From Ligustrum vulgare (lineage: Eukaryota; Streptophyta; Magnoliopsida; Lamiales; Oleaceae): a DNA stretch of 64,000 nucleotides. Positions 1 to 11,929 of this stretch are shown piece by piece. Within the stretch, counting starts at the first letter, position 1. Every line of letters begins with the position of its first letter. The position numbers and the translations under genes were made by a program. The notes under the pieces are model-generated. The model was not told the DNA's origin, searched no databases, and saw only the letters and a program-made list of their open reading frames with translations. The stretch is taken from the NCBI GenBank assembly GCA_963555705.1, contig OY743187.1, forward strand, positions 17,188,133-17,252,132. Direction: 5' to 3'.

Positions 1-91
1 AATACTACAGTAACATCCCTGAATTTTACAATAACGAACATTACATTAACATCACGAAAGGATAAAGAACTCAAAGCATTTTACTACGAAA

Positions 92-204
92 ACCATGGAT
101 GGGCGTCAGCTGCCATTGCAAGGGAGCAGACTACAGAAGCTGCTGCAAATACATGCCAATCCATGGCGTTGTGGAATCCAGTCTGTTTTGTAAATCTTCA
201 TCAT
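92..204 (-). pseudogene. Frameshifted fragment resembling the C-terminal part of a plant membrane protein of unknown function
   Basis: On the minus strand, conceptual translation gives TTPWIGMY, a one-base frame change, then AAASVVCSLAMAADA, another frame change and HGFRSK. From memory this order resembles a small plant membrane-protein family with a hydrophobic alanine-rich segment; no function is known to me. The reading continues across the Copia-I copy A insertion (the target site AATCC falls in it) to about 6530. At least two frameshifts are needed, so it is a relic. The family match is from recall and is the weak point. Confidence 0.35.
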
Positions 205-209
205 AATCC

Positions 210-662
210 TGTTAAAAAATTTATTACAGATAATAATTTATCTATAATCTAAATAATCATCATGCTGAATTATCAAGAATTAAATAACTGAAGCGGAAGC
301 GTACCTTAATCAAAACGTGATTCACGATAAACGATTCGGCGGTCGGATCTTCTAAATCGATACGTAGTCCGTATTTTCTCTCTGATGATGGGATGTCAGA
401 CAAGATGAACAGTACGTAGGATTCATGACCATAACCGACTTTATATACTGAATTGCCAGTTAACCTAATTCGGCCCATCATGAATTAGGTAATGACCTGG
501 TATCTACACATAAAAGCCCACACATTATTTTAGATGCATTAAAGCCCGATATATAAAATCCTTATTAGATCACTTTAAATGGGCTTAACCAAAATTGATA
601 GCATTTTATTCAATACACAATAATTCACATATAAGCCCACACGATTGATTAAAATCCTTACA
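210..662 (-). repeat. 3' LTR of Copia-I copy A
   Basis: About 453 bp, repeated at 6057-6502 with scattered substitutions and small indels (for example an extra GATGCATT-like stretch near 530). In element orientation it starts TGTAAG and ends TAACA. A TATATAAA-type box reads on the minus strand near 447-455. Confidence 0.93.
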
Positions 663-674
663 ATCTCCCACTTG
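663..674 (-). promoter_or_regulatory. Polypurine tract of Copia-I copy A
   Basis: On the minus strand AAGTGGGAGAT directly precedes the 3' LTR; the same tract is found at 47370-47380 in copy B. It would prime plus-strand DNA synthesis. Confidence 0.85.
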
Positions 675-1129
675 GGCTATATGTGTAACCTTACAATTGT
701 GTATCAATCATAACCTTATGAGTACTCAGAATTTTTCTATCATTACTGAATGCATCCCCAAACAATCCGGTCCATCAATCATATCAACATAGGATCAAAG
801 CGGCTTTCGCTACATTAATCGTAACTAAACCTTCAATGGTCACGTATATCGACATAACTGAATGACATGGATCAAGTATGGATGTGTAGCATGGAAATTA
901 CATGTAATGTGATCTTCAACATGCCTATTTCCAACTGGTCCAAACTTTAGTGAGATCATCCTCAAACGAGTTCAGAGATAATAAACCTGAAACCTTACAG
1001 CTGTAAATAACTTTAACTTTAAACTGTATCCAAAAGGACAGTAAATGTGTCTAATGCACCCAAAATACAAACTCTCACTGAAACCGAATATCCTTAAGAA
1101 ATACAACACCCATATGAGTATTGTGCTCA

Positions 1130-2960
1130 TGAAAGACCTTGGGTTGTAATACTTTAGTAAGCGGATCCGCAATTATGGAGTTTGTCCCAATGTGCTCTTA
1201 TTGACACGTGTCCACTCTGAACTGTATCATTCACAACCAGGAACTTATGTCAATGAATTTTGACTTAGTTGAGTTCCTGTTGTTACTGGAATATAAATCT
1301 GCCGAGTTATTGTCACAATATAACTTTAGTGGTCTTTCTATACCGTACAAAATATGCAGCTCAGTGACAAAATTTTGCAGTTATATTCCATAATTAGATG
1401 CCCCCAAAATTGCTACAATTGTGCTGCCAAGTGAAAGAAGCTAAAGTGTCTGTTAAGCACTCCATCCGGAAATAGCTCCTCCAACCAGCAGATAAATGTA
1501 GCCTTATGTGGATCTTTTACTTTCTTGGCAACTAGTAAAAATCGGAATCATAATACCATATGATCTCCAACTGATCCGATTTTCTGTATGTGAGCATGTA
1601 ATCTTTTGTTCTCTTTAAATACCTTATAACCCATGTTTGGCTGCTTTCCAAATGATCCATCCCAGGGTTACTTAAATATCTCCTTAGTATCCCAATAATG
1701 TATGCAATATCCAAACGCATACAAATTTGAGCATACATCAGACTTTCTATAGCTTAACTATATGGGATCCTCTGCATTTCTTTAACTTCAAGATAACTTT
1801 TCGGACATTAGTTGAGACTAAATTTTCTCCCTTAGCGATAGGGGTGCCCCCTGATTTACTATCTTACATGCCAAACCTCTTAAGTACTTTATCGATATAG
1901 CCCTTTTGTGACAATCCAAGAATACCTCGAGAACAATCCCGGTGTATCTGAATTCCTAATACAAAAGAGACGTCACCAAGATTTTTAATCTCAAAATTCT
2001 TTGACAAAAAATCTCATAATTTTATGTGACATGCCTATATCATTAGTGGCAAGCAATATGTTATCAACATACAAAATCAGGAAAATACACTTACTCCCAC
2101 TGAACTTGTAATACAAACAACCATCAACAACATTAATCTCAAGACCAAATGAGATAATTACTTGATGAAATTTGTATTACACTTAACGGGAAGCTGGCTT
2201 GAGTACACAATGGATTTCTTTAATTTGCAAGCCGTCTCATCAATGTCTCCATTGAGAAACGTCGTCTTAACATCCATTTGATGTAACTCGAGGTCAAAAT
2301 GTGCAACAACCTGACTTTTCTGAAAGAGTCTTTCATTGAAACCGAAGAGAAAGTCTCTTTATAATCAATGCCATCATTCTGTGTAAAGCCCTTAGATACA
2401 AGACGAACCTTATATCTTTCCACATTACCTTTAGAATCCCCCTTGGTTTAAAAATCCATTTAATACCGATGGGCTTCGTACCTTCTGGTAATGGGACAAG
2501 ATCCCAAATTTTATTGTCTTGCATATGCTTATACTCCTTATTTATGACATCAATCCACTTCTGAGAGTTAGAACCCTGCATGGCATGATGGAATTGATTG
2601 GACCATCTTCCATCATTCCATTATTTCCTTATGTTCTTGGAAAAACACTATTTAAATTATCCTGAATAGCATTTTTCTCTTTCTCTCGTGGATCTCCTTA
2701 ATGGCTTTAGTTATTGAGGTTGTTGAGTTTGTACTTCTGAAATTTACCTTATTTTGGATGGGAGGTTCTTCAACATTGTCTAATTGAGGTTCCGAATATG
2801 CTTCTTGATCAATGACATGTATAGAAACTTGCACATTATCAAAAGCAATAGTAGGAATCAAAACCGATCCTTCCTCAACTTCTTCCTTAAGGAATATATC
2901 TCTAACCTTATTTCTCCCCCCAAACTCAACATCCTAAAAAATGTTGCAGTTCCCGTTTCA
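1130..2960 (-). pseudogene. Copia-I copy A pol remnant: integrase tail, reverse transcriptase and RNase H, many breaks
   Basis: Recognisable minus-strand pieces in order are a post-integrase linker near 2650-2860, the reverse-transcriptase start with YKVRLVSKGFTQNDGIDY at about 2360-2420, a later RT segment with DIAYIIGILRRYLSNPG near 1640-1730, and an RNase H-like stretch to about 1130. Frames are broken by stops and indels throughout. The protease and catalytic integrase are absent, with an extra deletion near 3000 that copy B does not have. No functional product is possible. Confidence 0.85.
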
Positions 2961-3059
2961 AAAAATTTACTTAAGTGTGGGATTATAAAATTAATAGCCC
3001 CTTAACGACTTTATTTTTTTTATTTGTTTTCTTGCCCTTATCTTTAGAGGTGTTTGCCA

Positions 3060-3760
3060 AGTGAACACTTTCAGTTCTGTCCAGCTTCAACTTTTCTTCC
3101 TCTTGCACACAAAATAGAATGAGCTCATTTAGAGTTCATTACTCCCTTTAACAGTTATAACTGACCTTAAATTGACTGAATTGTGCAAGAAGCTTGCACA
3201 CTATGAAATGGGCTCATTGAGAGTCCATTTCTATTTTGACAGTTATAACTAATCTTAAATTAACTATATTGTGCAGGAAGCGATATCAATACCAAATGCA
3301 CGAGCAAATCATTAGACAAGTCGAGTTTTAGTTCCTTAAGTTTTGAAGCAGTGTGAAACATCTACATGATGTACTCCCTTATTTTACCATTGCCTTTATA
3401 CTTTATTGAAATCAAGCTTTGCATAAGCGTGCTTGTCTCAGCCTTATCGTTTTTCGCAAAACGTTTCTTAATTTCGGCAAGGAATTCATTGGCATCATTT
3501 ACCTCCTCAGATACTATGCCACTAAAGGCTTTCGGAATGCCGCACTTAATGATCATGAGACTCACGTAATTTAAGCAATCCCACTTCTCAAAGTTCCTCA
3601 TTTGATTAGATGAACTTTCATCCGTAAGAGGAGCAGGTTGCTTAATCCTTAGTACACGGTCTAGATCGATGCAGCCAACGAAAAGTTAATGTTCTTGTTT
3701 TGATCCTTGAAGTTTGTTCCATAAATACAGGGATTAGATTTGAGCTTGTAGATATACTAC
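3060..3760 (-). pseudogene. Copia-I copy A gag remnant (UBN2-type)
   Basis: The minus strand encodes a segment with RNFEKWDCLNYVSLMIIK and KKRFAKNDKAETSTLMQSL, typical of the plant copia gag (UBN2) core that forms the virus-like particle. The N-terminal part (near 3650-3745) is in another frame, and a stop follows GNGKIREYIM. An approximately 95-bp internal tandem duplication near 3120-3290 is shared with copy B. The zinc-knuckle region is deleted here. Confidence 0.85.
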
Positions 3761-3914
3761 TAGCAGAATTTGAAACCGAATAGAGAACACTTAAACAAAA
3801 TAGCTCACATAAATACCTTATTATGCAAATCATATTTTCAAATAATGGTAGGGCCTGTCACAAGATACCTAGCACAACATCAATATTTAGTCTTTGGACA
3901 GAAATATTGACCTG

Positions 3915-4320
3915 TAAGTGGTACTCTTGGCGTAGTAATCAAACACTGACAGTAAGACATGTCAACCAACAAACCTTTCTTTGGACCGATTTATTGATCA
4001 CACGTAAAACCAAATAACCGTCACGTATTTATCACCGCAAGTTCATGTGAAATTCGGGCCAAATATTGACCTTCCTTTGGGCCGATCAATATCCGCATGA
4101 AATAACACACAAACACCTGATTTTCCTTTAGTGTAGTGATCAAACACTGGCAATAAGACATGTTAACCAATAAACCTTTCTTTGGACCGATTTATTTGTC
4201 ACACGTTAAACCAAATAATTGCAACGTGTTTATCACAACAGGTGCATGTGAAATTCGAGCCAAATATTGACCTTCCTTTGGGCCGATCAATATCCGCAAT
4301 GAATAACACACACAAATACC
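3915..4320. repeat. 201-bp tandem duplication in the Copia-I copy A leader
   Basis: Two head-to-tail units with a 201-bp period: the motif GTAGTRATCAAACACTG occurs at about 3932 and 4133, and the rest of the unit (cytosine-rich, with TTCCTTTGGGCCGATC) repeats in step. Copy B carries the same duplication at 43467-43868, so it predates both insertions. Confidence 0.9.
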
Positions 4321-4559
4321 TTCTAATATTCAAAGTTAATTAATATCCACAAGAGAGGTTGCTTTGGCAACATGTTGCTTCAACTAACTTACTTTCGAAT
4401 ATTATATCTCTCAAAAGATTCCGATGTACCAAGATTTGAAACTGAAATCCATTGATTTGCATCTATATTTGACTTTAGGATTTGAATTATAGAATTCAAA
4501 ACTTTAGAATAAAGCAATCCTTAAGTTGCGAGAGTCTAATTGCAATATTCTTAAACTTT

Positions 4560-5235
4560 TGGTGGAAAATTCTGTAAAATTTTAAGCTTGAAGTACTTAA
4601 AATATAAATTTCCCAAAACTTTATTGGCCAATTTAGAGAAATTCCAAACTTTAAGTCCCAATTTGAAAGAAAAACAAACTTTAGAGGGCCAAAATAGGAA
4701 ATTTTCAATCTTTAAAGGCTGATATTTGAAGATTTTCAAACTTTAGGAGCCAATTTAGAAAATTCTCAATTTTTAGGGACTTAATTTTAAAAAAAAATTC
4801 AAACTTTAAGGACCAATTTTGAAAATTTACAAACTTTAGTGACTGAATTAGAAAATTTTCAAACTTTAGGGACTGAAAATGAAAGAATATCAGAACTTTA
4901 GGTGCTGTATTAGAAAATTTTCAAACTTTAGGGATTGAAAATGAAAATTTTCAAACTTTAAGGGACCAAATTAGAGAATTTTCAAGCTTTAGGGACCAAT
5001 TTTGAAAATTCTCAAACATTAGGGGCTGAAATATTATACCTTTAACCTTAAAGGTACCAATTTTAAAAATTTTCAGACTTCAGGGGTTGAATTATAAAAT
5101 TCCATAACTTGAGAGGTCCTGACTTAAATAAATTTATAACTTCAGGGGCTGAAGTCGTAAATACAAAACTTTAAAATCCCAACTTAAATGATTTATAACT
5201 TGAGGGGCTTAGTTATAAATTCCATAGCCTTTAGG
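4560..5235. repeat. Degenerate ~30-bp repeat array in the Copia-I copy A leader
   Basis: About twenty imperfect units built around CAAACTTTAGGGAC and GAAAATTTTC, spaced roughly 28-34 bp, fill the non-coding leader between the 5' LTR and gag. Beyond it (5340-5700) lies a short GC-rich block, then AT-rich sequence up to the primer site. The same layout occurs in copy B at 42745-43260, so this is a family trait. Confidence 0.8.
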
Positions 5236-6040
5236 TTTGAACGATAATATAGAACAAACATAAGGTTCTGAGGTGTAAATAATTCAACATATCCAAAATT
5301 GCATAAAGAACCCTGAAGACTTCTAATTTTCAGCCAAACGTCCCTTCCTCAAATTTGAATCGCGCAGTGTTTAGGGTTTCTGTAACCCTAACCGTCACCC
5401 ATCAATTCAGAGAACGCGGCCGCCGCTAACGAACCTGGGAACGCGGCGCCACCACCAGCGTCCCCCCGCCCTGCAGCGCCATTATCGGCGCTGCACTCCA
5501 GAGGTATAGCGTCGCGCGCGCGACGCTGCAACCCTCCCTGCGCAGCCAAGACTCAGACTTTGCGACCTGCAGCATGAATCCCGCCGCTGCGTGCCCCATA
5601 TGCACAGCGTCACTGCGCGTGACGTTGTAACCTTTGAACGCAGCCATGACCCGAAGCTTCACGCCCAGGCCGACGACGGCAGCCATTTAGAATCCGACCA
5701 AAATTCAACTCGAAAACCAGATTCAAAACCCAATTCAACAATCTTAATAGGATTTAACAGAAATCCATGCTTTAATCTCGAAAATTATATACATAAAGAT
5801 GCTATATACTATGCATCAACAAAACCCATATAATAATCAGATTCCATAACCAAATTCAATTTCAATTCCAAAATCAGATTCGAAAATCACCCAATTTTCA
5901 GTGAATCCATGTTTCCAAATTTTAGAACTTGCAGTGTGTATGTATAATTCACGCACAGAATTTGGTTTTGAATATACATACTCAAAATTAAGGTTTCACA
6001 TATATGCTTTCGAAATTGATCTGATAATTCAACACGATGT

Positions 6041-6054
6041 TGGCTCTGATACCA
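6041..6054 (-). promoter_or_regulatory. Primer-binding site of Copia-I copy A (initiator tRNA-Met type)
   Basis: The minus strand reads TGGTATCAGAGCCA two bases inside the 5' LTR, the standard complement of plant initiator tRNA-Met 3' ends. Confidence 0.93.
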
Positions 6055-6056
6055 CT

Positions 6057-6502
6057 TGTTAGAAAATTTATTACAGATAATAATTTATCTATAATCTAAA
6101 TAATCATCATGTTGAATTATCACGAATTAAATAACTGAAGCGGAAGCGTACCTTAATCAAAACGTGATTCACGATAAACGATTCGGCGGTCGGATCTTCT
6201 AAATCGATACGTAGTCCGTATTTTCTCTCTGATGATGGGATGTCAGACAAGATGAACAGTACGTAGGATTCAGGGACCATAACCGACTTTATATACTGAA
6301 TTGCAGTTAACCTAATCCGACCCATCATGAATTAGGTAATTGCCTGGTATTTACACATAAAAGCCCACACATTATTTTAGAAAGTCCGATATATAAAATC
6401 CTTATTAGATCACTTTAAATGGGCTTAACCAAAATTGATAGTCTTTTATTCAATACACAATAATTCACATATAAGCCCACACGATTGATTAAAATCCTTA
6501 CA
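6057..6502 (-). repeat. 5' LTR of Copia-I copy A
   Basis: About 446 bp; partner of 210-662. It is followed by the right copy of the AATCC target duplication. Confidence 0.93.
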
Positions 6503-6655
6503 AATCCCCGTTACAACCCATGAACTTGTCTCCGAAATTCTTTTCTATTTTTCTTTACCAAGTAGATTGGTATCTTTGCGTTTTTTACTTTTCAATTACT
6601 GACTTTCAGTGATCATATTCACAAACATACCAATTTAGCCCTTCTTTAAGTCTCA

Positions 6656-8732
6656 CTAGTGTTACACCCGTGCGATGAACGATCATTTGTTACTTATATA
6701 TATTAAATTTATATTTTAATATGTGAAATTAATATTTAATTAAAAATGAGAAGGGAATGAAGACAATTAATTACAAATGTACATCACATACCTTAATTTT
6801 TAAATTTTTTTTTACGATTTTTATGTTTATTGTTCCAGAAATTTCTTTAAATATTATAATTTGAATTGATTTAAAAATTAAAATGGAAAAGAAAAATTAC
6901 ATTCATATAAAATTTTTAATAAGTAGAAAAAACAGATATATCTATGATACATGCTTAGAATTTTATTAAAACAAAAAGGAAAATAAATTAATGAATGTTC
7001 TGATTTCATCCTCTTTCATTTTCTATTTCTAAATAAAAATATTTATATGATATTGACAAAGTTTTATTTTTTTATTTTACGAAATTAAAAAAAAAAATTG
7101 TAATTGATTTTCAAGAAAGGAAGATGGATCAAGAAATTTTGGGAAATGAAAAATGCAGCTGTTTAAAAATATGCATTCAATTGAATTATTTTAAATCTGA
7201 ATTTTGTCCAAATGAATAATAAATACATACTGAATTAATACTACTAATTACCATTTTAGGAAATGAGTTTAATAATAATGATTTTGTGTGAAAAATGTAT
7301 ATAAGCACCTGTTTGAGACTCATTATTTCAAATAATGTAGTCCGTAATAGTAAATTTTGGTACAATGAGCTGTTAAAAAGTATGATTTTTTAAAATTTAT
7401 ATGTAAATTATTTTATTAATAGAATGTTAGTTTGAATAAAGTGTATTGAATATGGGCTATTTTTTTTTTTTTTTTTTACTAACTTGCCACAATTGTAATA
7501 GTTAAGAACTTAAATAAACTTATTACTTTTAAAAATAAAAAAAAAATTTCAATGACCATTTGCATAACTCATTTTGCATAACCATTCAATTTTAATGATT
7601 ATTGATGTAATTAATCTTTTCAAAATATAATTTCTAGATTATCACAAATAATTTATCATTATCCGAATAGTGCTATTAGAATTGGTATTAACTATTTTAT
7701 TACAATATTTGATATTTATATTTATTAAACAAATATTTCATTTCAGATTTACTTTAACATTACAAATTAGATACATGTGATCATATATTTAAATGAATGT
7801 AGAAAATTAAGTAACATAAAATGTTAGTTTTGATTAGATTTTAATGAATGTATATCGCAAATACATTTAACTTTATACGCTAAGAAATCATCTATGCATC
7901 TCGATTCATAAAAGTGGTACGGTTGTTTAACCCACAAGACATAGTACTTTTTCACTTACCCATATGGAATTAATTTTTCAAGAATTAATTTTTATGAACA
8001 TTCATTCTCAATCACACATTTTTTAAAATATTATCTTTTACAATTTTTCATACTACTTTTAACTATATATTCTAAAAAATAACTTTTTAACGAAAACAAT
8101 TCTCAAAAAATAAAGTCAAATAGTCAACAATCGAGTGAAGTTGAAGATCACAAAATTATATGAAAAATCTTATACCCTATAATTTTCAAAAAAAAAAAAA
8201 AAACATTTAAAATTAAAAATGATTAAAAAATATTAATCATTCTATTGATATTATTAATTAAAAAGAAGTAAAAGCATTAATTATTAAATATTAGTTTTTG
8301 TTCAATAACATTTTCTATAAATTATTTATAATTAACGCATTTTTTAACCACGTATATATTTTAGAAAATATGATTTTTAGTATTAAAGATAACAAATGAT
8401 TTTACCCTTAATAATTAAAACACAATTTTTATATTGATAGCTACACATATAATTTATAATATTAAGAACAACAAATAAATAAAAAAATAATAATTAAATG
8501 ATAACTAAAAATATTAAATGAACTCATTCAGCATTAGTTTGAATAATATACGTTCATATTTATCCAAATTTTGCATTCATATTTGACATACATCCATTTT
8601 GTATTCACATTAATCCACTTTGCATTCACACTGCTTAATTTCATGGGAATTTACTATTTATGAAAACGAAAAATAGGCGGGAAATTATTTTTAGAAACTA
8701 CCCAACCTTTATATATTATAAAGATATAAAGA
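6656..8732 (-). mobile_element. Probable non-autonomous Helitron, 2.1 kb
   Basis: The minus-strand right terminus reads CGCACGGGTGTAACACTAG followed by T, which matches the plant Helitron 3' end (GC-rich hairpin arm, short linker, CTAG, then host T). The other hairpin arm is decayed. At 8732 the minus strand reads A then TCTTTATATCTTTATAATA, a typical Helitron 5' end (host A, then TC). The interior is very AT-rich with no coding sequence. The 3' end is fairly convincing; the 5' end is inferred from the TC start and A/T flanks. Confidence 0.55.
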
Positions 8733-8757
8733 TTTTATGAAAAATGTTTGTGAATAA

Positions 8758-9247
8758 TAGTGGTTGCAATGGAGCTGATTGAGGTGAATTGGTGCCGATC
8801 CAATTCCGCTCAAAGAAATTTCGGATCGAATCGGATCGGATCAAACAGTAAAAGTCCCAGATCGTGTCAGGTTTGGAACGGTCGGATCGGAACAAACATT
8901 AAGAAAATTTTGTTATATTTTTTCGTTAACGACAAACAAATCAATACATAATTCATAAAATAACTAATATAACATCTAATTCATTCAACAAAACATTATA
9001 TATGTAGAGAATTAATGATTTTGTACCAAATTCAATAAATGATTATATATTTTATATTTAATAATTAAATTTTTTCACATATATTTTTTTAAATTTAAAA
9101 AAAAAAAAATCAGATCACGGATTGGGTCGGATCGGATCACCCCTGATTCAAATCCGATTTGTTGATCCACAGATCGAGATTTTTCGGATCAGATCGGGTT
9201 CTGATTGACGAATCAACGGATTAGATCGAATTTTTTTACCATCTCTA
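8758..9247. mobile_element. Non-autonomous hAT-type element (490 bp)
   Basis: Ends TAGTGGTTGCAATGG and (reverse complement) TAGAGATGGTAAAA, flanked by near-perfect 8-bp target duplications GTGAATAA / GTAAATAA (7 of 8). Both subterminal parts are packed with GGATCGGATC-type repeats; the centre is AT-rich and non-coding. Eight-base duplications and TAG..CTA ends fit the hAT superfamily. Confidence 0.7.
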
Positions 9248-9410
9248 GTAAATAATGTAATTTTGAATAGTATTTATGGGAGAATATGTGGTTAACAAAT
9301 ATTTTAAAAGTAAAAAAATGATACACTTTACTAAGATGAATGGTTAAGATTGAGTATTGAATAAATTTGATTTTGAAAAAATGGGTGGAAGGGATAATGT
9401 TATGATTATG

Positions 9411-9567
9411 ATATGACATGACAAGTTGACTTGGTATTATTAATATGGTTTTTGGTAGGTTCTAGTTCAAAGCTTACCGAGTCGAACTGTAAGCTTCTTT
9501 TTATAAGAGTAGAATCGAACCGGAACCGATAACCTTTAATGTCCAAGTCAACTTGTCACATCATATA
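9411..9567. repeat. Small inverted-repeat element
   Basis: ATGACAAGTTGACTTGG at the left faces CCAAGTCAACTTGTCA at the right, giving arms of about 20 bp around a 110-bp centre. The arm motif recurs alone near 9870 and, mutated, near 56335. It is probably a MITE; no clear target duplication was found. Confidence 0.5.
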
Positions 9568-9619
9568 TGAATTAATTTGAAGATGAGGTCATTAATTCAT
9601 TTGAACTGAAATTGAAAGA

Positions 9620-9890
9620 CGTCAAATTGTCATCAATATTTAATGTCCAAGTTCAATGGCCTACTTAAGAAGACAATGTGATATAGAAGAAAACAAAAAA
9701 AGAAGCTCGAGTCGTCTTGAACTATCCGAGAAATGTGACGTAGAAGTAAACAAAGAAAAATTTGGAGAACAAGAAACAAGTCTTTCTAATGTAAACTTCT
9801 CTTTTAAAGTTGGGATCTATTTCCACCACTTCAATAAGTTAGAGACCACTTCAAATTTACCCTAAATGTTATGACAAGTTGACTTGGTAT
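9620..9890 (+). repeat. Dispersed repeat family R, copy 1
   Basis: It begins ATTGTCATCAATATTTAATG and contains AAGAAGACAATGTGATAT, an ATCCGAGAAATGTGA motif and AAGTCTTTCTAATG, closing with ATGACAAGTTGACTTGG. The same order of motifs occurs at 40625, 55443 and 56720. The short ORF inside it is not conserved between copies. Confidence 0.65.
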
Positions 9891-10007
9891 AAGGTTACCG
9901 AATATCGTGCTCTCTAAGGGACTAACTTTTCCATTCCCATAACTTTCTGGATCATCCGCAATCAAGCCAACGACCCCGATACCACATACTATCTTTTTAC
10001 GTCAAAA

Positions 10008-10009
<2 letters not shown>

Positions 10010-10057
<48 letters not shown>
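10010..10057. repeat. (TA)n microsatellite
   Basis: Uninterrupted TA dinucleotides of about 46 bp. Confidence 0.97.
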
Positions 10058-10061
<4 letters not shown>

Positions 10062-10240
10062 TACCAAATACTTAGAAAAGTTATTTAAAGTCAAGCCCTT
10101 GTTTGTCACTCGAATTTTCAAAACCCCTTTTTCTCATACTCATTTTCAATCATATTCAAACAATAAAAAATATTTTGAACGTAAACCTAAAAAATTTCAT
10201 ACTTTTCATTTTTCAACCACATATTGTCCGAAAAATTCAA

Positions 10241-10825
10241 GTTTCAAAACATCAATTTCTCTTTAAAATGACCATCAAACCGAGTTAATTGTAACCACTT
10301 ATTAATTTTTGTAACACAGAGCAATCTTTAATATATTTTTTTTTAACATTTTGATCAAAAGTTTCTTAAATTTTTTTTGTTAAGCTTTCTTAGTTTTTCA
10401 ATTTTTTTCTAAGAATGTTTCTAACAGTTCTCAAAATGTTCTAACCAGGGACGGATTTGGGGCTTGACTAGACAATCAGATGCGATCCAATTTATTAGTT
10501 CAAAACTAGATTCAACGTTTCAAAACATCAATTTCTCATTAAAATGACCATCAAACCGGGATTAATTGTAACCGCTTATTAATTTTCGTAACATAGAGCA
10601 ATCTTTAATATAATTTTTTTAACATATTGATCAAAAGTTTCTTAAATTAAGCTTTCTTAATCTTTCAATTTTGTTCTAAGAATGTTTTTTACAGTTCTCA
10701 AAAAGTTCTAACTAGGGACAAATTTGGGGTCTGACTAGAGCGGATTTGGGACCTGACTAGCCTGGGCTCTAGTCAGGCTCCAAATTAGCTGTGATCCAAT
10801 TTATTAGTTCAAAACTAGATTCAAA
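10241..10825. repeat. Imperfect tandem duplication, two units of about 276 and 309 bp
   Basis: The unit starts GTTTCAAAACATCAATTTCT at 10241 and again at 10517 and runs through TTGATCAAAAGTTTCTTAAA, AGGGACRRATTTGGGG and CAAAACTAGATTCAA. The second unit has an extra CTGACTAG-rich insertion. No coding content was recognised. Confidence 0.85.
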
Positions 10826-11929
10826 AAATAAGGGAAAATTACAATAAATCATATATTAATATTTGAAAATTTTTAAAAACAGATATTTGTAAACTATTTT
10901 GCTAAATCAGGCATTAGTTAACTTAACCCAGCCCCTCTCAGTTTACTTAACCCAGCCCCTCTCTCTATGGCAACCATAGTCACGGCTACAGCGAGAATTC
11001 TTATAGTTCCGGCGCCATTGATTCATCACTTAAAGCTAACTTCCACCCACCACTCATCTGCCACTTTCTCCTGCCAATCTCTGCAAGGAATCAGTAGTTT
11101 CCGACTGTTATCAGTTGTTTACTATCAGACTCTGTCATCACCTCAACTGTCGATGAAACCATCTCTCTCTCTCTCTCTCTCTCTCTCGATGACAAGATCG
11201 ATGCAGCTACAACGACAGAGGCGCGAGACTGTTGCTGCCGCTGCGATCTCCAGTGTGAGCCTCGTCGCTACAGCACCAACTCGCATATGGAGCCTCGCCA
11301 CTGCTAACCGGTATCTTGTGTGGAAATCTGGACCTTTTGTGGCGAATTGAATGTTCAAACCTACAATGACTCTTCCTTTCATTGCACGAGTTTCCAGCCA
11401 ATTCGAACAATTTTAGAAGATGATTATTGGATCGAAAATTCGTGTTTCTTCTTTGAAGTTGGTTCTTACAGTACATATATGCACTAACGTTGAATCAACA
11501 AACACTGATGACAATTTTGATCAAATACTTGGCGATACAGGAATCTATTGGTGGCATTTTTGAAGAGTGCTTTGGTATGTGGTGATGGTTTTAGGTGGTT
11601 ATTGGTGGTGATGATTTTTAGGTGACGGTTTTAGGTGGTGATCAATGGTGGTGGTAGTGGTGGTTGGTTGTTTCTATGTTTGAGTTCTACTGAGAATTTT
11701 GGTGATGGTGGGATTTGATTTGGTTGGTATTGTTTTCAGATTTGTTGAACTTTGATTTCATCAGGTTTTGTTTTTGTTTTTTTTTTTGTTTTTGGTTGAT
11801 GTGGTTAAGGTGATGAGACGGTGGTGGTATTGTTGATACGATGGTTGTGGTGGTGGCGGCGGCGGCGGCGGCGATGGTGATTATGATGATGATGGTGATA
11901 TTGAGATTTAATTGCAAAATTGAAATATG
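10826..11929. other. Spacer with low-complexity sequence; no supported gene
   Basis: Contains a duplicated ACTTAACCCAGCCCCTCT (about 10920-10965), a (CT)n run near 11161-11188, and a long GGT/GAT-rich stretch from 11575 to 11890. A 127-codon frame from 10967 is serine- and leucine-rich largely because it reads through the (CT)n run; I recognise no protein family in it. Confidence 0.6.

Larger units (their letters stand above)
210..6502 (-). mobile_element. Copia-I copy A, complete but degenerate Ty1/copia LTR retrotransposon
   Basis: Bounded by two LTRs that start TGTT and end TTACA on the plus strand, with a perfect 5-bp target duplication AATCC at 205-209 and 6503-6507. A primer-binding site of the initiator-Met type and a polypurine tract lie just inside the LTRs, placing the 5' LTR at the right end. 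The interior holds broken gag and pol remnants and a long leader of about 2.3 kb. Protease and the integrase core are missing. It is the same family as 41387-47831 in opposite orientation. It cannot be autonomous. Confidence 0.93.

Noticed and set aside
6656..8732. Ordinary AT-rich intergenic DNA only
   Set aside because: Both ends have Helitron-like features, so a mobile element is the better explanation, though not proven.
10967..11350. 127-codon frame with an ATG start
   Set aside because: Serine/leucine-rich because of a (CT)n tract; no family recognised and no splice or polyadenylation context.
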